Shown here: one piece after another, positions 1 through 5,814 of the stretch | Numbering within the stretch: position 1 is the first letter of the stretch | Layout of the letters: the number at the start of each line of letters is the position of its first letter | Assembly: GCA_002352125.1 (NCBI GenBank) | Contig: DEHU01000042.1 | Span: 1 to 5,814, forward strand | Direction of reading: 5' to 3' | DNA length: 5,814 nt | Source: Competibacteraceae bacterium UBA2792 | GTDB lineage: Bacteria > Pseudomonadota > Gammaproteobacteria > Competibacterales > Competibacteraceae | Position numbers and translations under genes: made by a program | The notes under the pieces: model-generated | The model's database searches: none | Told to the model about the DNA's origin: nothing | Seen by the model: only the letters and a program-made list of their open reading frames with translations

Positions 1-579
<579 letters not shown>

Positions 580-583
580 GGTA

Positions 584-591
584 AAGGGGAG
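584..591 (+). promoter_or_regulatory. Ribosome binding site of nirM
   Basis: AAGGGGAG lies five bases upstream of the nirM ATG at 597. It sits in the short 17-base gap after the nirS stop, supporting co-translation of the reductase and its electron donor from one mRNA. Confidence 0.7.
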
Positions 592-596
592 CTGTC

Positions 597-908
597 ATGC
601 GTATCAAATATCTCAGTGCGCTGGCTTTGGCTCTGCTGATTGCGCCAGCGGCGCAGGCCAGCGAGGAGTTGGCGAAGAAATACAATTGCCTGGCCTGTCA
701 TCAGGTCGATAAAAAAGCGCTCGGTCCTTCCTATCAGGATGTGGCCGTCAAGTACAAGGGCCAGGCTGACGCGCCCGCCAAGCTGGTCGCTAAGGTAAAG
801 GCTGGTGGCGTGGGTGTGTGGGGGCAAATCCCGATGCCACCCAATCCAACCGTACCCGATGCCGATCTCAATGCCTTGGTCACCTGGATTCTGGGAATGG
901 CCAAATAA
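597..908 (+). CDS. nirM: Cytochrome c551 (c8 type), electron donor to NirS
   Basis: This 103-residue protein is a small periplasmic monoheme cytochrome c that carries electrons to cytochrome cd1. Residues 1-21 form a Sec signal peptide with an Arg/Lys n-region and a Leu/Ala-rich core, cleaved at about AQA|S. The mature chain is then 82 residues, the same as P. aeruginosa cytochrome c551. The heme-binding motif CLACH is at residues 31-35. The axial methionine is Met80 in the segment WGQIPMPPN, a hallmark of c551/c8 cytochromes. The C-terminal helix (LVTWILGMAK) is also typical. It follows nirS by 17 bases with a good ribosome binding site, as in Pseudomonas. The frame stays open after the TAA at 906-908 all the way through nirC, which is probably chance in GC-rich DNA. 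Confidence 0.95.
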   Translation: MRIKYLSALALALLIAPAAQASEELAKKYNCLACHQVDKKALGPSYQDVAVKYKGQADAPAKLVAKVKAGGVGVWGQIPMPPNPTVPDADLNALVTWILGMAK

Positions 909-923
909 GATCAGACCACTCTG

Positions 924-948
924 GCCGTCGCTCGTCGAGAGCGGCGGC
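924..948 (+). other. GC-rich hairpin downstream of nirM
   Basis: Left arm 924-933 (GCCGTCGCTC) pairs with right arm 939-948 (GAGCGGCGGC). This gives ten base pairs with one G-U pair and a five-base loop, starting 15 bases after the nirM stop. No run of T follows, so it is not a classical intrinsic terminator. It could slow or partly stop transcription, or protect the 3' end of a processed nirSM message. Pairing is read directly from the sequence; function is inferred. Confidence 0.5.
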
Positions 949-971
949 GGGCTGGATATCGGTCACGATCC

Positions 972-989
972 CCTGTCTGCTGCGACAGG
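972..989 (+). other. Second small hairpin in the nirM-nirC spacer
   Basis: CCTGTC (972-977) and GACAGG (984-989) form a perfect six-base-pair stem around a six-base loop. It lies 23 bases after the first hairpin. It is followed by TTCATT rather than a true T run. It may act together with the first hairpin or be chance. Confidence 0.3.
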
Positions 990-1028
990 TTCATTCCAAC
1001 GACAACAATCTTGCAGTGCCTATTTGCC

Positions 1029-1451
1029 ATGCGTCCTCGCCGATGGTCGTTCAAGCGTTCGCCCCTCGATGCGCGATCAACCCGCGAGGGCGTCTTCTTT
1101 GTTGGGAGCCAGCAAATCAGACTGTTGATTTGGTTGGCGAGTGGTTTGCTGTGCGGTTCGCTCGTGCTGGCGGACGAGTTGCCCACGCCGTCGCTGGAAC
1201 GTAGCCGGGAGTTGATTCGCATGGTGCGACAGGACTGCGGTTCCTGTCACGGGCTGACCCTGCGTGGTGGCCTGGGACCGGCGCTGTTGCCCGAGGCTCT
1301 GCGCGACAAACCCCCCGCCGGTTTGAAATACACCATTCTGTTCGGCCGGCCCGGCACCGCCATGCCGCCCTGGAAGCCCTTTTTGAGCGAAGCCGAGGCG
1401 GACTGGATCGTGGCGCAACTGCTGCGCGGGTTTCCGGAGGAATCCAAATGA
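1029..1451 (+). CDS. nirC: Cytochrome c55X (NirC), monoheme cytochrome of the heme d1 locus; start uncertain
   Basis: NirC is a small periplasmic c-type cytochrome conserved in nir operons. It has been linked to electron transfer with NirS and to heme d1 maturation. The heme motif CGSCH is at residues 70-74 of this 140-residue reading, and the likely axial Met is residue 112 in GTAMPPW. The surrounding LRGGLGPALLPE and GRPGTAMPPW segments are typical of the family. The ATG at 1029 is the only upstream ATG but has no ribosome binding site, and it gives a long basic leader (including PRRWSFKR) before the signal peptide. A GGGAG at 1104-1108 points instead to an ATC at 1116. That start gives a normal 111-residue protein with a clean signal peptide (RLLIWLASGLLCGSLVLA) cleaved before DELP. 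The 3' end is firm: the stop TGA overlaps the nirF ATG as ATGA. Confidence 0.88.
   Translation: MRPRRWSFKRSPLDARSTREGVFFVGSQQIRLLIWLASGLLCGSLVLADELPTPSLERSRELIRMVRQDCGSCHGLTLRGGLGPALLPEALRDKPPAGLKYTILFGRPGTAMPPWKPFLSEAEADWIVAQLLRGFPEESK
1104..1108 (+). promoter_or_regulatory. Candidate ribosome binding site for an internal nirC start
   Basis: GGGAG (within TTGGGAGCC) is the only Shine-Dalgarno-like sequence I see ahead of the nirC signal peptide. It lies seven bases before ATC at 1116, 13 before CTG at 1122 and 16 before TTG at 1125. The spacing favours the ATC. It suggests that the true start is at or near 1116 and that the reading from 1029 is too long. Confidence 0.4.
1113..1132. repeat. 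Inverted repeat over the nirC signal-peptide start
   Basis: CAAATCA (1113-1119) and TGATTTG (1126-1132) are exact reverse complements separated by six bases (GACTGT). The element is AT-rich in a GC-rich setting and covers the candidate ATC start. As RNA it would be a seven-base-pair hairpin just after the GGGAG. As DNA it could be a dyad operator. It does not have the TTGAT-N4-ATCAA layout of an FNR/DNR box. Confidence 0.4.
1436..1440 (+). promoter_or_regulatory. Ribosome binding site of nirF
   Basis: GGAGG lies inside the end of nirC, seven bases before the nirF ATG at 1448. Together with the ATGA stop-start overlap it fixes the nirF start and indicates translational coupling to nirC. Confidence 0.75.
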
Positions 1452-2638
1452 CGATCCCAAAAACGATATTGTTCGGCTGGTGGATGCTGCTTTCCCTATT
1501 ATTGCCGCTGGCGTGGAGCGGGGAACCACCGTTGCGCGGCACGGGCGATCTCGGCGTCATCATCGAGCGCAGTGCCGGGCGCATCCTCATCGTCGATACC
1601 AGCGGCAACAATGTCATCGGCCGAGTGGACGGCTTGGGCGACCTGTCCCACGCCTCGGTGGTGTTCTCCCGCGATCAGCGTTACGCCTACGTATTCGGGC
1701 GCGACGGCGGCTTGAGCAAGGTGGACATTCTGCGCGGCGCGCTGGAAAAACGCATCGTCCAGGGTGGCAACAGCATCGGCGGGGCGATTTCCCAGGATGG
1801 GCGATTGGTCGCGGTCGCCAACTACGAGCCGGGCGGCCTCAAGGTGTTCGCCGCCGACACGCTGGAGCCGGTGGCCGATATTCCCGCTACCTATGGCGAC
1901 GGCAAGCTGTCGAAAGTGGTCGGCATCGCCGATCTGCCGGGTGACCGTTTCATCTATTCCCTGTTCGATGCCGATCAAATCTGGATCGCCGACTTGCGCG
2001 ATCCCAAATCGCCCAAGGTCGAGAAATTCAACGGCATCGGCCGAGCGCCTTACGATGGACTGGTAACGCCGGACGGCCGTTATTACTTGGCGGGATTGTT
2101 CGGCGAGGACGGCATCGCGCTGCTCGATACCTGGCAACCGCAACGGGGTATTCAACGTATTCTCGCCAGCTACGGCCAGGGCGAGCAAAAGTTGCCCGTC
2201 TACAAAATGCCCCATCTGCGCGGCTGGGCGGTCGCCGGGCATCAGGTCTATCTGCCGGCCATCGGCCATCACGAGGTGTTGGTGGCCGATACGCTGAGCT
2301 GGAAAGAAACCGCCCGCATTCCGGTACGCGGCCAACCGGTGTTCGTGGTCGCCCGGCCCGACGGCCGGCAAGTCTGGCTCAACTTCGCCTTTCCGGACAA
2401 CGGCTTCGTGCAAGTCATCGACACCCTGACCGGCCGAATCATCCAAACCTTGGAGCCGGGCAAGGCCGTGTTGCACCTAGAATTTACCCCGCGCGGCGAA
2501 GCGGTCTGGGTTTCCGCGCGCGACGACAATCGGGTGGTGGTCTACGACACCGCCAATTTTGCCAAGCTGGCCGAGTTGCCGGCAGCAAGTCCCAGCGGCA
2601 TTTTCTTTACCTCGCGTGCCCATCGCATCGGGTTCTGA
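1448..2638 (+). CDS. nirF: Heme d1 biosynthesis protein NirF
   Basis: NirF is a beta-propeller protein related to the d1 domain of NirS and to NirN. It is required for a late step of heme d1 formation in the periplasm; its exact reaction is, to my knowledge, not settled. The 396-residue length is usual. Residues 1-24 look like a Sec signal peptide with Lys5 and a hydrophobic core, probably cleaved near AWS|GEP. Propeller-like strands recur, for example ILIVDTSGNNVIGRV, YYLAGLFGEDGIALLDT and VVVYDTANFAKLAEL. Family-like His-containing stretches are DLSHASVVFSRD (His68), MPHLRGW (His256) and LPAIGHHEVLV (His274, His275). The whole protein has no cysteine, so it cannot be a lipoprotein as described for P. 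aeruginosa NirF; it is predicted to be soluble. The start overlaps the nirC stop (ATGA) and has a good ribosome binding site. Confidence 0.95.
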   Translation: MTIPKTILFGWWMLLSLLLPLAWSGEPPLRGTGDLGVIIERSAGRILIVDTSGNNVIGRVDGLGDLSHASVVFSRDQRYAYVFGRDGGLSKVDILRGALEKRIVQGGNSIGGAISQDGRLVAVANYEPGGLKVFAADTLEPVADIPATYGDGKLSKVVGIADLPGDRFIYSLFDADQIWIADLRDPKSPKVEKFNGIGRAPYDGLVTPDGRYYLAGLFGEDGIALLDTWQPQRGIQRILASYGQGEQKLPVYKMPHLRGWAVAGHQVYLPAIGHHEVLVADTLSWKETARIPVRGQPVFVVARPDGRQVWLNFAFPDNGFVQVIDTLTGRIIQTLEPGKAVLHLEFTPRGEAVWVSARDDNRVVVYDTANFAKLAELPAASPSGIFFTSRAHRIGF

Positions 2639-2639
2639 G

Positions 2640-3722
2640 ATGGATGCCGCCGATCTCGAATTGCTCAATCGCTTTCAGCGCGATTTTCCCCTGACGACTT
2701 ATCCCTTTCGGGTGATCGCCGAACGCTTGGGATGGAGCGAAGCCGAGGTGTTAGCGGCGCTACATCGCTTGCAGGAAGAGGGCAAAATCAGCCGGGTAGG
2801 GGCAGTATTCGCTGCTCGCAAGCTCGGTGTCAGTACCTTAGCCGCGCTGGCGGTTCCGCCGGCGCGATTGGAAACGGTGGCACGGCTGGTCAACGACTAT
2901 TTCGAAGTCAACCACAATTATCAGCGCGAACACGATTTCAATCTCTGGTTCGTGCTGACCGCCGCCACGGTGACGCACCTGCGCGTGGTGTTGGCCGAAA
3001 TCGAGCATCACACCGGCTTGCCGGTACTCGATCTACCGTTGCTGGAAGCCTTCCACGTCGATCTTGGGTTCGATTTGCGCGACGGTGGACGAACCCGATC
3101 ATTCGCCTCAACCTGCTCGCTCATGCTTGGAAGGCAAGGGATTGATCCGGTGGATCTCGACGAGATGGATCGAAGCCTGTTAGCGACGTTGCAGGAAGGT
3201 CTGCCGCTGGTCAGCCGGCCTTATCATCTCCTGGCCCGGCAGTTGGGCCTGTCCGAGCCAACGGTTCTGGAGCGGCTGCGGTACTGGCTCGAACAAGGCG
3301 TGATCAAGCGGCTGGGCGTCATCGTTCATCATCGTGCGCTGGGCTACAGGGCCAACGCAATGGTGGTTTGGGACATTCCCGATGCGGAGGTGAGCGCGGT
3401 CGGTCGGTTGCTGGCGACGGAAGCCGGCGTCAATCTCTGCTACCGTCGACCGCGCCGTTTGCCGCACTGGCCTTACAACTTGTTCTGCATGATGCACGGT
3501 CGCGAGCATGAACAAGTGCTGGAGCGGGTCGGACAAATCCGGGTCAATCGGGGATTGGCGACCTATCCTCACGCCGTGCTGTTCAGCACCCGCTGTTTTC
3601 GGCAGCGGGGCGCGTATTACCTGCCGCTGACAACGTCCGAGCCGCGCGTCACCTTGCCGAAAAAAGTGGAGGAGGGGCAGCGTCATTTAACCGACTTCGA
3701 GGCGGCAACATGGATGAGTTGA
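2640..3722 (+). CDS. nirDL: Siroheme decarboxylase, fused NirD-NirL subunits
   Basis: This 360-residue protein joins two Lrp/AsnC-like siroheme decarboxylase modules. With NirG and NirH it converts siroheme to 12,18-didecarboxysiroheme in the cytoplasm. The NirD-like half (about residues 1-148) has a winged-helix start (RFQRDFPLTTYPFRVIAERLG) and the motif HNYQREHDFNLWFVL at 92-106. A linker rich in Arg, Ser and acidic residues spans about 148-172. The NirL-like half (about 173-328) repeats the helix-turn-helix (LVSRPYHLLARQLGLSEPTV), then VVWD at 242-245, CYRRPRRLPHWPYNLF at 267-282 and MMHG at 284-287. A tail of about 32 residues follows. The ATG at 2640 begins one base after the nirF stop and needs coupling, since only a weak GGG lies upstream. 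An ORF extension to 2559 lies inside nirF and lacks homology-like content. NirDL fusions are known in other denitrifiers. Confidence 0.93.
   Translation: MDAADLELLNRFQRDFPLTTYPFRVIAERLGWSEAEVLAALHRLQEEGKISRVGAVFAARKLGVSTLAALAVPPARLETVARLVNDYFEVNHNYQREHDFNLWFVLTAATVTHLRVVLAEIEHHTGLPVLDLPLLEAFHVDLGFDLRDGGRTRSFASTCSLMLGRQGIDPVDLDEMDRSLLATLQEGLPLVSRPYHLLARQLGLSEPTVLERLRYWLEQGVIKRLGVIVHHRALGYRANAMVVWDIPDAEVSAVGRLLATEAGVNLCYRRPRRLPHWPYNLFCMMHGREHEQVLERVGQIRVNRGLATYPHAVLFSTRCFRQRGAYYLPLTTSEPRVTLPKKVEEGQRHLTDFEAATWMS
3699..3702 (+). promoter_or_regulatory. Ribosome binding site of nirGH
   Basis: GAGG inside the nirDL 3' end lies seven bases before the nirGH ATG at 3710. The 13-base overlap of the two genes implies coupled translation and equal amounts of the two fused decarboxylase chains. 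Confidence 0.5.
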
Positions 3723-4693
3723 AGCGCCGCCTGATCGACGAATGGCAGGGTGGTTTCCCGCTGTGCGAGCGGCCGTTTGCGGTGGTAGCCGAGCGATTGA
3801 AATCGAGTGAGGACGCCGTGCTGCAAGCTCTGCGGGAATTGCTGGCGGATGGCACACTCACCCGCTTCGGGCCGCTGTATCAGATCGAACGGCTAGGTGG
3901 CGCTTTTTCTCTGGCGGCTTTGCAAGCGCCGGAAGTGGATTTCGACCGAATCGCGTCCATCGTCAACGGCTTTCCGGAAGTCGCGCACAACTACCGGCGC
4001 AACCATGCTTTCAACATGTGGTTCGTGCTGGCGACCGAAACACCCGTCGGGATGAACGAAACCGTCCAGCGCATTGCGGCGGCGACCGGATCGCCGGTCT
4101 TCAACTTTCCCAAGGAACGCGAGTATTTCATCGAAGCGCGGTTTGCGGTGGGCGCACGTCGAGCGGAATCTTCCGAACCGCCCACCGAACGCAAAGCCGC
4201 ATCGTCCCTGTCGCCTGATCGACTGACGGAATGGCGACCGCTCATTCTCGCTACGCAGGCCGGTCTGCCATTGGCTCCGCGACCCTATCACGCCCTCGCC
4301 GCGCAACTGGGTAGCGATGCAGAAGCGATCATCGCCAGCCTGCAAGCCTTGTTGGATGCTGGTGCGATCCGCCGCATCGGCGTGGTGCCGAACCATTACC
4401 GCATCGGTTACGCCGCCAACGGCATGACGGTTTGGGATGTTCTCGATGAGACGGTGGACGAACTCGGCGCGCAAATTGGGGCGCTGGAATTCGTGACTCA
4501 TTGCTATCGTCGTCCGCGCCACCGCCCGGATTGGCCCTATAACCTGTTCGCGATGACGCACGGCGCGAGCCGCGACGAAGTGACCGCCAAGGCCGACCGC
4601 ATCGCCGGCATTTTGGGTGATGCCTGCCGTGCCCACGACATTCTCTACAGCACGCGGATTCTCAAAAAGACCGGCTTGCGCCTGCATGGTTGA
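3710..4693 (+). CDS. nirGH: Siroheme decarboxylase, fused NirG-NirH subunits
   Basis: This 327-residue protein also joins two Lrp/AsnC-like decarboxylase modules and should act with NirDL on siroheme. The first half (about 1-148) reads as NirG: GGFPLCERPFAVVAERL, RFGPLYQIERLGGAFSLAAL and HNYRRNHAFNMWFVLATE (93-110). A hydrophilic linker at about 149-170, with SSEPPTERKAASS, looks like a flexible joint. The second half (about 171-327) reads as NirH: GLPLAPRPYHALAAQLG, RRIGVVPNHYRIGYAANGMTVWD, HCYRRPRHRPDWPYNLF (264-280) and MTHG (282-285). NirG and NirH are separate genes in Pseudomonas, so this is a fusion. The frame is unbroken, with no stop or start context at the joint. The gene overlaps nirDL by 13 bases; GAGG at 3699-3702 lies seven bases before its ATG. 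Assignment of the halves to G and H rests on motif likeness and gene order. Confidence 0.9.
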   Translation: MDELKRRLIDEWQGGFPLCERPFAVVAERLKSSEDAVLQALRELLADGTLTRFGPLYQIERLGGAFSLAALQAPEVDFDRIASIVNGFPEVAHNYRRNHAFNMWFVLATETPVGMNETVQRIAAATGSPVFNFPKEREYFIEARFAVGARRAESSEPPTERKAASSLSPDRLTEWRPLILATQAGLPLAPRPYHALAAQLGSDAEAIIASLQALLDAGAIRRIGVVPNHYRIGYAANGMTVWDVLDETVDELGAQIGALEFVTHCYRRPRHRPDWPYNLFAMTHGASRDEVTAKADRIAGILGDACRAHDILYSTRILKKTGLRLHG

Positions 4694-4700
4694 AGGAGGT
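4693..4700 (+). promoter_or_regulatory. Strong ribosome binding site of nirJ
   Basis: AAGGAGGT is a full match to the anti-Shine-Dalgarno core and overlaps the nirGH stop (TGA at 4691-4693). It lies five bases before the ATG at 4706. It is the strongest such site in the window and fixes the nirJ start. Confidence 0.85.
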
Positions 4701-4705
4701 CGCTC

Positions 4706-5814
4706 ATGTTCCGCATCACCCAATTCATGCAGGAAATCGCCCGGCCCACGCCGCTGGCGCCCAAGCGCAATCCACCCGGTCCGGTGGTGATCTGGAATCT
4801 GGTACGGCGCTGCAACTTGGCCTGCAAGCATTGCTATTCGATTTCCGCCGATACCGATTTCCCCGGCGAACTGGCGACCGATGAAGTGTTCGCGGTCATG
4901 GACGATCTCAAGCGTTTTCGCGTGCCCGTGTTGATCCTGTCCGGCGGTGAGCCGCTGCTGTGCCCGGACATTTACGCCATCGCCCGCCGCGCCAAGGACA
5001 TGGGGTTTTACGTCGCCTTGTCTTCCAACGGCACGTTGATCGACAAAACCCACATCGCCCGCATCGCCGAAGTCGGTTTCGATTATGTCGGAGTTAGCCT
5101 GGATGGCATCGCCGAAACTCACGACCGCTTCCGCCGTCAAGCAGGGGCGTTCGCCGCATCGCTGAACGGTATCCGCCTATGTTGGGCGCACGGTATCAAG
5201 GTGGGTGTTCGTTACACCATGACCGAGGACAACGCCCACGACCTGCCGCGCCTGCTGGAGTTGTTGGAGACAGAGCAGATCGACAAATTCTATTTTTCCC
5301 ATCTCAACTACGCCGGTCGCGGCAACCGCAACCGCAAGGACGATGCCCGCCATCGGACGACCCGCCAAGCCATGGATTTGCTGTTCGAAACCTGCTGGCG
5401 GCTGGTACGCGAAGGTCGGCCCAAGGAATTCGTGACCGGCAACAACGACGCCGATGGGGTGTATTTACTATTTTGGGTTCGCCAGCGATTTCCGGAATTG
5501 GCAGGGCACATCCGCGCCAAGCTGGCGCAATGGGGCGGCAACGCCTCCGGGGTCAACGTCGCCAACATCGACAACCTCGGCAACGTGCATCCCGATACCA
5601 TGTGGTGGCATCGCACCCTCGGCAATGTTCGGGAGCATCCGTTTTCGGCAATCTGGCCGGATACCTCCGATCCGCTGATGGCGGGTTTGAAAGCAAAACC
5701 GCGTCAGGTGAAGGGCCGCTGCGGTCAGTGTCAATATTTTGATATCTGCGGCGGCAATACCCGGGTGCGCGCCGAGCAACTCACGGGCGACCCGTGGGCC
5801 GAAGACCCCGCCTG
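4706..5814 (+). CDS. nirJ: Radical SAM heme d1 synthase NirJ (3' end outside window)
   Basis: NirJ is a cytoplasmic radical SAM enzyme that removes two propionate side chains from 12,18-didecarboxysiroheme during heme d1 synthesis. The window holds 369 full codons and no stop; the family is about 390 residues, so roughly 20 are missing. The CX3CX2C cluster motif is RRCNLACKHCYS, with Cys36, Cys40 and Cys43. The SAM-binding SGGEP motif is at 79-83. Further typical segments are LSSNGTLID and VGVSLDG. The C-terminus has a SPASM-like second iron-sulfur motif: Cys339, Cys342 and Cys348 in RCGQCQYFDICGGNTRVRAEQ. The last two bases of the window (TG) fall at codon 370 in the context DPWAEDPA, where relatives usually have Cys, so the missing base is probably T or C. 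The gene starts 12 bases after nirGH with a strong ribosome binding site. Confidence 0.96.
   Translation, partial: MFRITQFMQEIARPTPLAPKRNPPGPVVIWNLVRRCNLACKHCYSISADTDFPGELATDEVFAVMDDLKRFRVPVLILSGGEPLLCPDIYAIARRAKDMGFYVALSSNGTLIDKTHIARIAEVGFDYVGVSLDGIAETHDRFRRQAGAFAASLNGIRLCWAHGIKVGVRYTMTEDNAHDLPRLLELLETEQIDKFYFSHLNYAGRGNRNRKDDARHRTTRQAMDLLFETCWRLVREGRPKEFVTGNNDADGVYLLFWVRQRFPELAGHIRAKLAQWGGNASGVNVANIDNLGNVHPDTMWWHRTLGNVREHPFSAIWPDTSDPLMAGLKAKPRQVKGRCGQCQYFDICGGNTRVRAEQLTGDPWAEDPA

Noticed and set aside
909..1115. A hidden gene or mobile-element remnant in the nirM-nirC spacer
   Set aside because: I read all frames here and found no recognisable protein family, terminal repeats or target duplication; the open frames are Arg-rich and have no ribosome binding sites.
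1074..1132. FNR/DNR (TTGAT-N4-ATCAA) box before nirC
   Set aside because: ATCAA and TTGAT half-sites occur but not with the right order and four-base spacing.
1499..2476. Minus-strand open frame of 325 residues inside nirF
   Set aside because: Antisense shadow of nirF; the plus strand has the signal peptide, propeller motifs and ribosome binding site.
2559..2639. Upstream extension of NirDL to an earlier CTG-type start
   Set aside because: It overlaps 80 bases of the nirF coding end; the ATG at 2640 directly after the nirF stop matches the normal NirD N-terminus.
3893..5140. Long minus-strand open frame (415 residues) across nirGH and nirJ
   Set aside because: It lies antisense to two clearly recognised genes, has no family-like motifs, and is the expected shadow of GC-rich codon use.

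Overview
This window is a plus-strand stretch of a denitrification nir operon, the locus for cytochrome cd1 nitrite reductase and its cofactor heme d1. The gene order is nirS (3' end), nirM, nirC, nirF, a nirD-nirL fusion, a nirG-nirH fusion, and nirJ (cut by the window end). Every gene reads on the + strand. This is the same order as the Pseudomonas aeruginosa nirSMCFDLGHJ cluster, but the four siroheme decarboxylase subunits are carried on two fused genes. The DNA is GC-rich and the proteins look proteobacterial. A denitrifying gamma- or betaproteobacterium is the likely source; I cannot name the genus from sequence alone.

Positions 1-579 encode the last 192 residues of NirS, the d1-heme propeller of the periplasmic nitrite reductase. 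Positions 597-908 encode NirM, a cytochrome c551 that passes electrons to NirS. Positions 909 to about 1115 are a poorly coding spacer with two hairpins. NirC (c55X-type cytochrome) follows, ending at 1451; its start is unclear because the only good ribosome binding site points to an ATC codon at 1116. NirF (1448-2638), NirDL (2640-3722), NirGH (3710-4693) and NirJ (4706 to beyond the end) are then packed with overlaps or short gaps.

The products form one pathway. Siroheme is decarboxylated by the NirD/L and NirG/H proteins to 12,18-didecarboxysiroheme. The radical SAM enzyme NirJ then removes two propionate side chains. NirF acts later in the periplasm, and NirC is a small cytochrome tied to maturation or electron transfer. 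The finished heme d1 is inserted into NirS, which reduces nitrite to NO using electrons from NirM. The usual partners nirE (siroheme precursor synthesis) and nirN (final dehydrogenation) are not in the window and may lie downstream.

The pathway itself is known. The points that deserve a second look are the double fusion NirDL plus NirGH, the odd start region of nirC (possible AUC start inside a 7-bp inverted repeat), the hairpins separating nirSM from the biosynthesis genes, and a NirF with no lipobox cysteine.
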